Shown: piece after piece, positions 27,004-34,262 of the stretch
Position numbering within the stretch: the first letter of the stretch is position 1
Layout of the letters: each line of letters begins with the position of its first letter
Source of the DNA: an uncultured Halocynthiibacter sp.
Lineage (GTDB): Bacteria > Pseudomonadota > Alphaproteobacteria > Rhodobacterales > Rhodobacteraceae
Direction of reading: 5' to 3'
Assembly (NCBI GenBank): GCA_947503035.1
Contig: CANNCD010000001.1
Coordinates: forward strand, 1,364,001-1,428,000
DNA length: 64,000 bases
Position numbers and translations under genes: made by a program
The notes under the pieces: model-generated
What the model saw: only the letters and a program-made list of their open reading frames with translations
Database searches by the model: none
Told to the model about the DNA's origin: nothing

Positions 27004-27081
27004 CTTCTATTTCCTTGTTGTAACCCGTTGGAGGACGGGGTCCCGTTGGTATTTCGCCCCTCTTTGTTGGGGGCTGAAACG

Positions 27082-27129
27082 AAAAAAGCCGCACGATCCA
27101 ACCCTGAAAATCAAGGTGGCTCGAGCGGC
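27082..27129 (-). terminator. Leader intrinsic terminator upstream of nrtA
   Basis: In the minus-strand RNA, GCCGC (27125-27129) pairs with GCGGC (27088-27092). CGA/TCG and CCA/TGG extend the stem across single mismatches, and TTTTTT follows directly (27082-27087). It stops transcription about 80 bases before nrtA, as expected for a nas leader that needs NasT-driven antitermination. The structure is seen in the sequence; the regulation is inferred from NasT systems. Confidence 0.8.
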
Positions 27130-27142
27130 ATTGCTCCGAATG

Positions 27143-27189
27143 TTTCCCCATCTGCGGGGAAAAAGTTAGCGTTGAAACATCATTGCTTC
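27143..27189 (-). promoter_or_regulatory. ANTAR (NasT) target: tandem hexaloop hairpins in the nrtA leader
   Basis: Two hairpins precede the leader terminator. P1 (27174-27189) has stem GAAGC/GTTTC and six-base loop AATGAT, with A at position 1 and G at position 4 as ANTAR proteins require. P2 (27143-27162) has stem TTTCCCC/GGGGAAA and six-base loop GCAGAT, keeping G4 but with G rather than A at position 1. The linker is 11 bases. NasT, encoded just upstream, carries an ANTAR domain. Binding of released NasT should prevent the terminator and let the nitrate genes be read. Confidence 0.78.
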
Positions 27190-27223
27190 GCGGCGTTGTA
27201 TTCTGGATACGACCTGTCTGGCC

Positions 27224-27278
27224 GAGTCGCGAGTCATCGAAAAGGATTTAACGAGTCATTAAGTAGAGTCGCCTACTT
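27224..27278 (-). promoter_or_regulatory. Repeat-rich promoter region of the nitrate operon with four GANTC sites
   Basis: GAGTC occurs at 27224, 27231, 27253 and 27266. Two copies of CGAGTCAT begin at 27230 and 27252, 22 bases apart. AAGTAG/CTACTT (27261-27266 and 27273-27278) forms an inverted repeat around six bases. The block lies just upstream of the leader hairpins, where the operon promoter should be. I could not find convincing -35/-10 or sigma-54 boxes. GANTC is the CcrM methylation site of alphaproteobacteria. Confidence 0.5.
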
Positions 27279-27283
27279 TTTAA

Positions 27284-28453
27284 TCATTCGGGCGAAGTTA
27301 GATCAAAAACTGAGCCATCAAAGAACGCATCCGGCCCCAAAGACATCTGCCCCACCATTGCCGGCACTGGCGTCGATGTCTCAAGCGAGCCTTCAATTTT
27401 GTCGGATGACGGTGGCATTTGGTCGGTCACATGCGACAGATTCTGCCGATAGAGATCGCTTCTGAAACAGCCGCGCGCGATTTCAATCGTGTCATCCCCC
27501 ACAAGCCCAAGACGGTTTTTCATCTGGGTTGCGATCCACGCGGCCTGACTGCGCCATGGGAAATGCGCTGCGCCTTCGTGGAACCGAAGGAAATGCGGCA
27601 CATCAACCGCCATGGACCGCGGGCTTTGGATCAGACGACCGGCAAGCGCGCGGTCAATAATATGGTCCGGTAGGCCCAAATGTTCGCTGCGTGCCAAGAC
27701 CTCAGAGGCAAGTGATCGGTTGCTTTCGCTCGAAAGCCACGCGGATGCCCGATAGACCGCGCGCATAACCGCCGCCGTCTCTGTTGGGTTCTCTTCGATC
27801 CACTCACGGCGCGCGCCCAACACCTTTTCCGGGGCAAAGGCCCAGATCGCCGAGCCCGGCAGGATCAGCTCCCCGACCTGATCTTCGACGGCGATAGACC
27901 CCCAAGGTTCGCCGACGCAGAACGCATCGATTTCGTCATTCGCAATGGCCTCGGCCATCATGGGCGGCGGAATGGTCACGATCTTGAACGCGCCTTCGCC
28001 AAAACCCGACAACCAATAGTGCAAAAGCTCGGTGTGCATCGAAAACGGGAACGGCACGCCGATCCGCACGGGCCCCTCGGCCGACTCGATCAACGCCTGA
28101 CCGGTCTCCACCGGCGTATCAAATGCACCGGACCAGCCGTTCGCGCGCATCTTCGCCGCAAGCGCAGTCGAGGCGCCGATCACATTGCCGTTGCCGGACA
28201 GAACCATCAGGGCGTCAACTTGTGCCGACATACTTCCAAGCCCCAAGGACATGGCGATCGGCATCGGCGACAGCATATGCGCAACGTCCAGATGGCCCAG
28301 AGCCAACAGATCCCGCATGGCCGACCACGATGGCTGTCGCAAGAGGTTGAGCGTAATGCCCTCTTCCTTGGCAAAGTCCAACTCGCTCGCAATAATAAGG
28401 GGGGCACTATCCACCAGCGGGACAAAACCGCACTGAAGTGTCTTTTTCTTCAT
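27284..28453 (-). CDS. nasS: Nitrate sensor NasS, NrtA-like cytoplasmic protein
   Basis: 389 residues homologous to NrtA-type binding proteins (CGFVPLVDSAPLIIASELDFAK at the start, DAFCVGEPWGS mid-way) but without a signal peptide, so cytoplasmic. NasS proteins bind nitrate or nitrite and hold NasT inactive when these are absent. The ATG overlaps the nasT stop codon (ATGA), giving equal expression of the pair. It lies directly upstream of the nrtA leader, on the same strand. Confidence 0.9.
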   Translation of the reverse strand: MKKKTLQCGFVPLVDSAPLIIASELDFAKEEGITLNLLRQPSWSAMRDLLALGHLDVAHMLSPMPIAMSLGLGSMSAQVDALMVLSGNGNVIGASTALAAKMRANGWSGAFDTPVETGQALIESAEGPVRIGVPFPFSMHTELLHYWLSGFGEGAFKIVTIPPPMMAEAIANDEIDAFCVGEPWGSIAVEDQVGELILPGSAIWAFAPEKVLGARREWIEENPTETAAVMRAVYRASAWLSSESNRSLASEVLARSEHLGLPDHIIDRALAGRLIQSPRSMAVDVPHFLRFHEGAAHFPWRSQAAWIATQMKNRLGLVGDDTIEIARGCFRSDLYRQNLSHVTDQMPPSSDKIEGSLETSTPVPAMVGQMSLGPDAFFDGSVFDLTSPE

Positions 28454-29034
28454 CGTAGCAAATCCGATGCCGTCACAAGGGCCTCGGCCACGTTAATCAC
28501 TTTACGCCCCTGATCCATCGCGGTTTTGCGCAACAGACCATAGGCCTCTTCTTCATTGATCCCTTTGGCCTGCATCAACAGACCCTTTGCGCGGTCAATC
28601 GTCTTGCGCTCGGTCAGCGCAAGCTTGGCCGCGTTCAATTCGCTGCGCATCTGGCTGACCATCTGGAATCGCGCGATTGCGGTCTCAAGAACCGGCTTGA
28701 TCCGGTCCTTCTTCAACCCGTCCACAACATAGGCCGACAGGCCCGCACTCACCGCGGCGCGCGTCATGTCATCATCCGAGCGATCCACAAACATCGCCAC
28801 AGGGCGTTGATTGGCGCCGGACACTTCGGATAGGTTTTCAAGAACGTCACGGCTTGGGTTCGCAAGATCAATCAGAACCAGATCAGGTTCAAGATCGTTC
28901 AGAGTCCGCGCCAATGCAGATGTCTCGGCGATCACCGTCACATCGCGCCATCCAGCGTCGTTCAGACCATCGATGATATCAATCGCCCGCTCACGGTCTT
29001 GCTCGACCACAACAATTTTTAAATCTTTTTGCAC
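28450..29034 (-). CDS. nasT: Antiterminator NasT, receiver-ANTAR protein
   Basis: About 194 residues. The N-terminal two thirds is a receiver-like domain (LKIVVVEQDRERA, DLVLIDLANP). The C-terminal ANTAR domain (about 130-190) has ERKTIDRAKGLLMQ and EEAYGLLRKTAMDQGRK. It binds paired hairpins in nascent RNA and blocks termination of the nitrate genes when released by NasS. Start codons here are GTG. The one at 29034 has AGAAGG 5-6 bases upstream, while a GTG at 29049 would add five residues with a badly spaced site. Confidence 0.9.
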   Translation of the reverse strand: MQKDLKIVVVEQDRERAIDIIDGLNDAGWRDVTVIAETSALARTLNDLEPDLVLIDLANPSRDVLENLSEVSGANQRPVAMFVDRSDDDMTRAAVSAGLSAYVVDGLKKDRIKPVLETAIARFQMVSQMRSELNAAKLALTERKTIDRAKGLLMQAKGINEEEAYGLLRKTAMDQGRKVINVAEALVTASDLLR

Positions 29035-29060
29035 AACCACCTTCTGCACCCCCTAGGCCA

Positions 29061-29100
29061 AAAGGAAAAGAAACCTCCGCATTTTTACGCGAAGGTTTCT
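29061..29100 (-). terminator. Intrinsic terminator after rpe
   Basis: AGAAACCTCCGC (29069-29080) and GCGAAGGTTTCT (29089-29100) form a 12-bp stem with one wobble around an eight-base loop. On the minus strand TTTTCC follows. It ends the rpe transcript before nasT. Confidence 0.85.
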
Positions 29101-29116
29101 CAGTATTGCTTATTTT

Positions 29117-29797
29117 CTAGGCAAATGAGCTGCGAATTGCGCGGATATTCTCGCCATAGGGCGCGGGGTTCGCAACGGAACCACCTTTGAACACGGCAGA
29201 GCCCGCAACCAAAACGTCTGCACCGGCCTCGACCACCAATGGTGCGGTTTCTGGCGTCACACCGCCGTCAATTTCAATGTGAATGGGACGATCCCCGATC
29301 ATCGCACGCAGTTTGCGCACCTTTTCGACTTGGCTGTGAATGAACTTTTGTCCACCAAACCCAGGGTTCACGGTCATCACGCAAACAAGGTCCACCATAT
29401 CCAATAGGTAGTCGACGCTTTCAACGGGCGTCCCAGGGTTCAACGCAATGCCCGCTTTGACGCCGGCGCCGCGGATCGCTTGCAGGGTGCGGTGCGTATG
29501 CGCGCCGGCTTCGACATGGGCGGTGATCACATCGGCCCCAGACGCGGCGAACGCCTCGATATAGGGATCAACGGGTGCGATCATCAAATGCACGTCCATG
29601 ACACCTTTGATATGCGGGCGGATCGCCTTGCAGGTATCCGGACCAAAGGTGATGTTCGGCACAAAGTGTCCATCCATCACATCCACGTGGATCCAGTCGG
29701 CGCCTTGCGCCTCAACTGCGGCACATTCAGCGCCAAAATTTGCGAAATCCGCGGCCAAAATGGACGGGGCGATTTTTACGTTGCGATCAAAGGTCAT
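29117..29797 (-). CDS. rpe: Ribulose-phosphate 3-epimerase
   Basis: 226 residues forming a TIM barrel with the family motifs: APSILAADFANFG at the start, HVDVMDGHFVPNITFGP, VHLMI, MTVNPGFGGQKFI, EIDGGVTPETA and AGSAVFKG. The metal-binding His and Asp residues (HVD, MDGH, EIDGG) are all present. It interconverts ribulose 5-phosphate and xylulose 5-phosphate. AGAGGAAT precedes the ATG. It is divergent from deoC and ends at its own terminator. Confidence 0.97.
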   Translation of the reverse strand: MTFDRNVKIAPSILAADFANFGAECAAVEAQGADWIHVDVMDGHFVPNITFGPDTCKAIRPHIKGVMDVHLMIAPVDPYIEAFAASGADVITAHVEAGAHTHRTLQAIRGAGVKAGIALNPGTPVESVDYLLDMVDLVCVMTVNPGFGGQKFIHSQVEKVRKLRAMIGDRPIHIEIDGGVTPETAPLVVEAGADVLVAGSAVFKGGSVANPAPYGENIRAIRSSFA

Positions 29798-29935
29798 AGG
29801 GCCATTCCTCTTGTTTCACCTCCTGATACCGCGTTTTGATTTGCGGGGAAACGGCGAAAGATTTACCAAATGATCAAACCTTGCTAAACACGCCCAGAAA
29901 TGACAGGTTCCCTGTAACAGAAAAGGGGGTTTTCC

Positions 29936-30940
29936 TTGGAAAGTGAAACCAAAACAATGGCTACGGCCACCGATCGTGCCCAATTGCCGCAGGTGACCGA
30001 ACCGCGCAATCCGGGCATGCCGCTTGATCTTGATTGGGTCATGCGCCAACAGGCCAATACATCCGCGATAGAGCGCCGCGCCGCGAGTATTTCTGGCCGC
30101 CGCAGCGTGAAAAAGGAATACCAAGCCGCGTGGCTGTTAAAGGCGATCACGTTGATCGATCTGACCACCCTTGCCGGTGATGACACATGGGGCCGCGTGC
30201 GCCGTCTGTGTGCCAAGGCCGCGAACCCCGTGCGTCCCGATCTTTTGGCTGCGATGGACATGCCGCCCATCACCACCGGTGCCGTTTGTGTTTATCATGA
30301 CATGGTGGAAACCGCCGTGGATGCCCTGCGCGGCACCGACATTCCGGTCGCCGCGGTGTCCACTGGCTTCCCTGCTGGTCTGTCCCCCCTTCACCTGCGT
30401 CTCGAAGAAATCCGCGAAAGCGTCAAGGCAGGTGCCAAAGAGATCGACATCGTGATTTCCCGCCGTCATGCCCTCACTGGCAATTGGCAGGCGATCTACG
30501 ACGAAATGAAGGCCATGCGCGAGGCCTGCGGTGATGCCCACGTCAAGGCGATCTTGGCGACTGGCGAACTTGGCTCGCTGCGCAATGTGGCGCGCGCGTC
30601 CATGGTCTGCATGATGGCCGGTGCCGATTTCATCAAGACCTCGACCGGTAAAGAACCCGTCAACGCCACCCTGCCCGTCTCACTTGTGATGATCCGTGCC
30701 CTGCGCGATTACCATGACCAAACGGGATATCGCATCGGCTATAAACCCGCCGGTGGCATTTCCAAGGCCAAGGACGCGGTCACCTACCTTTCCCTGATCA
30801 AGGACGAACTGGGCGACCGCTGGTTGCAGCCCGACCTGTTCCGTTTTGGGGCGTCATCATTGCTTGGCGATATCGAACGCCAACTCGAACATCACGTGAC
30901 GGGCGCCTATTCGGCCGCACACCGTCACCCAATGGGATAA
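29936..30940 (+). CDS. deoC: Deoxyribose-phosphate aldolase
   Basis: 334 residues, nearer in length to the animal-type DERA than to the 259-residue E. coli enzyme. The Schiff-base lysine lies in GYKPAGGISKAKDA (near 265), with the supporting KAILATGELGS (near 205-215) and FIKTSTGKE (near 232-240). It cleaves 2-deoxyribose 5-phosphate to glyceraldehyde 3-phosphate and acetaldehyde. A TTG start at 29936 fits the AAGGGGG site 7 bases upstream; an ATG at 29957 is the alternative. The stop is 4 bases before the aldehyde dehydrogenase ATG, so the two are co-translated or nearly so. Confidence 0.94.
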   Translation: MESETKTMATATDRAQLPQVTEPRNPGMPLDLDWVMRQQANTSAIERRAASISGRRSVKKEYQAAWLLKAITLIDLTTLAGDDTWGRVRRLCAKAANPVRPDLLAAMDMPPITTGAVCVYHDMVETAVDALRGTDIPVAAVSTGFPAGLSPLHLRLEEIRESVKAGAKEIDIVISRRHALTGNWQAIYDEMKAMREACGDAHVKAILATGELGSLRNVARASMVCMMAGADFIKTSTGKEPVNATLPVSLVMIRALRDYHDQTGYRIGYKPAGGISKAKDAVTYLSLIKDELGDRWLQPDLFRFGASSLLGDIERQLEHHVTGAYSAAHRHPMG

Positions 30941-30944
30941 GACC

Positions 30945-33287
30945 ATGACCGTAAAAGATATTTTTGAAACCATGGATTATGGCCCCGCCCCTGAATCTGC
31001 CGCCGATGCCCTTGCGTGGCTGGTGGATCGCGGCGGGATTGCTGGCCCCTATGTGGATGGGAAATGGGGACCGCTGCGCGATGATTTCGCGTCGACCAAC
31101 CCCGCGACCGGCGAAAAGCTGGCCGGTGTCACCAAATGCACCACGGACGAGGTCAACGCCGCCGTCAAAGCCGCACGTCTTGCCCAACCCGAATGGGCCG
31201 CGCTTGGTGGGCATGGCCGTGCGCGTATTCTGTACGCCATCGCGCGTCTGATCCAGAAACACAGCCGTCTTTTGGCCGTGATGGAGACCTTGGACAACGG
31301 CAAGCCGATCCGCGAAAGCCGTGACATCGATGTGCCATTGGCCGCGCGTCATTTCTATTATCACGCGGGCATGGCCCAGTTGATGGAGGATGAACTCCCC
31401 GACGCCGAAGCGATTGGCGTCTGTGGTCAGATCATTCCGTGGAACTTCCCGATCCTGATGCTTGCGTGGAAAATCGCGCCTGCGCTGGCGATGGGCAACA
31501 CGGTTGTGTTGAAGCCCGCCGAATTCACCACCCTCTCCGCGATGGTCTTTGCGGAAATCTGTGAACAGGCCGGCGTGCCCGCAGGTGTCGTGAACATCGT
31601 GACCGGCGACGGCGAAACCGGCGCGGCCTTGGTCGCCGCCGAGGTCGACAAAATCGCCTTCACCGGCTCGACCGCCGTGGGTCGCGAAATCCGCAAGGCG
31701 ACCGCCGGTTCGGGCAAATCCCTGACGTTGGAATTGGGCGGCAAATCCCCATACATCGTGTTCGACGACGCCGATATCGATAGCGCGGTCGAAGGGTTGG
31801 TCGATGCGATCTGGTTCAACCAAGGTCAGGTCTGCTGTGCCGGTTCGCGCCTGTTGGTGCACGAAGGCATCGCCGACACGTTCTATGCCAAATTGAAGCG
31901 CCGCATGGACGGTTTGATCATCGGCGACCCGCTGGACAAATGCATCGATGTGGGCGCGATTGTGGACCCGTCACAGCTCGCCACGATCACCGACATGGTC
32001 GACGGCGCACGTGGCGAAGGCGAGGTGTATCAACCCGCCTGCACCCTGCCAGAGGGCGGCTGTTATTACCCGCCCACGTTGATCACGGGGCTACATTCCG
32101 CGTCGACCTTGATGCAGGAAGAAATCTTTGGGCCTGTACTGGCGGCAACCACATTCCGCACCCCGTCCGAGGCCATCGCCGTGGCCAACGACACGCGTTA
32201 TGGCCTTGCCGCAAGCGTCTGGACCGAAAACGTGAACCTCGCGCTTGAGATCGCGCCAAAGATCAAGGCCGGTGTGGTTTGGGTAAACTCGACCAACCAA
32301 TTCGACGCCGCCGCCGGTTTCGGTGGTGTCCGCGAAAGCGGGATCGGCCGCGAAGGTGGCTGGGAAGGCCTGTCGGCCTATACCAAACCCAAAACCGTCA
32401 CCGCACCGCTCGCGCCATTGGCCGCGGTTGAGGCGCCCGAGACGGCCAAAATCGACGGGCTTGATCAAACCGCGAAATTCTATGTCGGCGGCAAGCAGGC
32501 ACGTCCAGACAGCGGCTACAGCAAAGCCGTTTGGTCCACCGACGGCACCCAACTGGGCCATGTGGGAATCGGTAGCCGCAAGGACATTCGCAACGCAGTT
32601 GAGGCGGCTCATGCGGCCAAAGGATGGTCCAAGACCACCGGTCATCTGCGGGCGCAAATCCTGTATTACATCGCCGAAAACCTATCGGCGCGGGCCGATG
32701 AATTCGCGACCCTAATTGACGCCATGACCGGCGGCCAAGGCGGGGCGCGCGAAGTCGACACCGCCATCAGCCACCTGTTCACCTATGCCGCTTGGGCCGA
32801 CAAATTCGACGGCAAAGTCCACGATGTGCCGATCCGTGGCGTGGCCCTTGCGATGAACGAACCCGTTGGCGTCATCGGTGCGATCTGCCCGAACGAGGCC
32901 CCCCTTCTGGGTCTGGTGACCATCATGGCGTCAAGCATCGCGATGGGGAACACCTGTGTCTTGGCCGCAAGCGAGGCCTTCCCGCTGGCCGCGACCAAGT
33001 TCTATCAGGTCTTGGAAACCTCTGACGTTCCTGCGGGCGTGGTGAACATCATCACCGGCCCCCACGGTGATCTGGCCAAGACCCTTGGCGATCACCTTGA
33101 TGTGGATGGGGTTTGGTGCTTTGGCGCGGCGGATCTGTCGAAACAGATCGAACACGGCGCGGCGGGCAATATCAAACGCACATGGGTCAACAACGGCCAT
33201 GCGCGCGATTGGTCAAAACCCGACGCCAAGACGTTCCTCGCGCATGCGACCGCGGTCAAAAACATCTGGGTGCCCTACGGCGAATAA
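30945..33287 (+). CDS. ALDH16-type aldehyde dehydrogenase (catalytic plus pseudo-ALDH domain)
   Basis: 780 residues made of two aldehyde dehydrogenase units. The first (about 30-485) is complete: general base Glu263 in LELGGKSP, catalytic Cys297 in GQVCCAG, and PWNFPILM for the NAD site. The second (about 500-775) copies only the coenzyme-binding half (ICPNEAPLLGLVTIMASSIAMGN, AGVVNIITGPHGDLAK) and lacks the catalytic Glu/Cys part. This layout matches ALDH16, of which a bacterial member from Loktanella has been studied. Next to deoC, acetaldehyde oxidation to acetate is the likely role (inference). It ends at a clear terminator. Confidence 0.92.
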   Translation: MTVKDIFETMDYGPAPESAADALAWLVDRGGIAGPYVDGKWGPLRDDFASTNPATGEKLAGVTKCTTDEVNAAVKAARLAQPEWAALGGHGRARILYAIARLIQKHSRLLAVMETLDNGKPIRESRDIDVPLAARHFYYHAGMAQLMEDELPDAEAIGVCGQIIPWNFPILMLAWKIAPALAMGNTVVLKPAEFTTLSAMVFAEICEQAGVPAGVVNIVTGDGETGAALVAAEVDKIAFTGSTAVGREIRKATAGSGKSLTLELGGKSPYIVFDDADIDSAVEGLVDAIWFNQGQVCCAGSRLLVHEGIADTFYAKLKRRMDGLIIGDPLDKCIDVGAIVDPSQLATITDMVDGARGEGEVYQPACTLPEGGCYYPPTLITGLHSASTLMQEEIFGPVLAATTFRTPSEAIAVANDTRYGLAASVWTENVNLALEIAPKIKAGVVWVNSTNQFDAAAGFGGVRESGIGREGGWEGLSAYTKPKTVTAPLAPLAAVEAPETAKIDGLDQTAKFYVGGKQARPDSGYSKAVWSTDGTQLGHVGIGSRKDIRNAVEAAHAAKGWSKTTGHLRAQILYYIAENLSARADEFATLIDAMTGGQGGAREVDTAISHLFTYAAWADKFDGKVHDVPIRGVALAMNEPVGVIGAICPNEAPLLGLVTIMASSIAMGNTCVLAASEAFPLAATKFYQVLETSDVPAGVVNIITGPHGDLAKTLGDHLDVDGVWCFGAADLSKQIEHGAAGNIKRTWVNNGHARDWSKPDAKTFLAHATAVKNIWVPYGE

Positions 33288-33293
33288 ATCAAA

Positions 33294-33325
33294 GGGCCGC
33301 TGAGATATTTCAGCGGCCCCTATTT
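33294..33325. terminator. Intrinsic terminator between ALDH16 gene and DUF1523 gene
   Basis: GGGCCGCTGA (33294-33303) and TCAGCGGCCC (33310-33319) form a perfect 10-bp stem with a six-base loop, followed by CTATTTTAT on the plus strand. It ends the deoC-ALDH unit and may also serve the converging six-gene operon. Confidence 0.88.
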
Positions 33326-33331
33326 TATGGG

Positions 33332-33991
33332 TTATTTGTATTTGCGCGGTTTGCTGCGCCAGCTGCTGAACCAACCGCTGATCCGCCCGCGTGTCGCGTC
33401 CACCTGATCATCGGCGGCGTTCCATGCGGCCTCGGCGTCTTCCATCACTGGGTCGATCTTGCGTTTACGGAACATCACCCAGAACCGATAGAGCGACAGG
33501 ATACCGAACACAGTCAGCACGATGATGATGATATTCATCCAAGGGAAGAATTTAACATCTGGCCCGTCAACCGGCTTCACAGAAACCGCATTCGGGAAGA
33601 TCGAGAAAAACTCGCTCCGCCAGCCATAGTGTTTCAGGGCGACCCACTGGGGCTCGTCCTTGGTTGATGCAAGATCGCTCGCTTCGGTCTGCAGGTTCGA
33701 GCTGTCGAGCTTAAAGTATGGCGGCCAGCCCCAACCCGTGTCCTCGTTGCGATAGACCATCGGTTTCCCGTTGGCGCGGATCGTGTTGACGAAACGCACA
33801 TCGCGGTTCGCCACGGTTTCCGTGCCCGTATCCGCCGACGCCCAGAACAGGGAATTTTCGCCGAAATCGATCCGACGGTTTTCGACCTCTACGATCCGCA
33901 CGATGTCGCGCTGTGGCAGGGTGTAATGGAAAAACACCGCCCCAAACAAAACCAACAGAACCAGAAATCCAAGTTTGATATAGCGCATCAT
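33332..33991 (-). CDS. DUF1523 family membrane-anchored protein
   Basis: 219 residues with two membrane segments, residues about 5-24 and 150-170. Between them lies a periplasmic stretch with the pattern ENRRIDFG...RDVRFVNTI...YRNEDTGWGWPPYFK, which I recognise as DUF1523. A basic tail of about 50 residues (RKRKIDP...SKPRKYK) lies in the cytoplasm. The family is found in Rhodobacterales and has no known function. It is the last gene of the six-gene operon, 4 bases after the small membrane protein. Confidence 0.75.
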   Translation of the reverse strand: MMRYIKLGFLVLLVLFGAVFFHYTLPQRDIVRIVEVENRRIDFGENSLFWASADTGTETVANRDVRFVNTIRANGKPMVYRNEDTGWGWPPYFKLDSSNLQTEASDLASTKDEPQWVALKHYGWRSEFFSIFPNAVSVKPVDGPDVKFFPWMNIIIIVLTVFGILSLYRFWVMFRKRKIDPVMEDAEAAWNAADDQVDATRGRISGWFSSWRSKPRKYK

Positions 33992-33995
33992 CGCC

Positions 33996-34262
33996 TCACA
34001 TAAAATTCGTTACATAGACCATCGTCACGACGATCAAAAAAGGAACCACATAGATCCCCACAAGAAGTTTGCGCCGCGTGGATCGGTAATACACCTGCAT
34101 GCCCTCTTCGACATAGGCGTCGCGTGTCCCCGGTTGCCCACCCGCATCCCATTCCCGTTCAAGCCGCGCCCGCGTTGCCATGCGCATATAAAACGCCGCC
34201 AACAAATAGACCACCGACAAGAGCAAAAATCCAAGCGCACCAACACGCAGAAATCCAAACAT
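33996..34262 (-). CDS. Small two-helix membrane protein of the six-gene operon
   Basis: 88 residues, not recognised. It has one hydrophobic helix at about residues 5-25, a charged middle (RARLEREWDAGG, then VEEGMQVYYRSTRRK) and a second helix at about 65-85. The ATG at 34262 overlaps the stop of the preceding gene by one base (TAATG), which makes this start more likely than the in-frame one at 34286. With the DUF1523 protein it supplies the membrane part of the cluster. Function unknown. Confidence 0.75.
   Translation of the reverse strand: MFGFLRVGALGFLLLSVVYLLAAFYMRMATRARLEREWDAGGQPGTRDAYVEEGMQVYYRSTRRKLLVGIYVVPFLIVVTMVYVTNFM

Noticed and set aside
27261..27278. AAGTAG/CTACTT hairpin as a third NasT hairpin
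   Set aside because: Its six-base loop (GCGACT on the minus strand) lacks A1 and G4, and it lies well upstream of P1 and P2.
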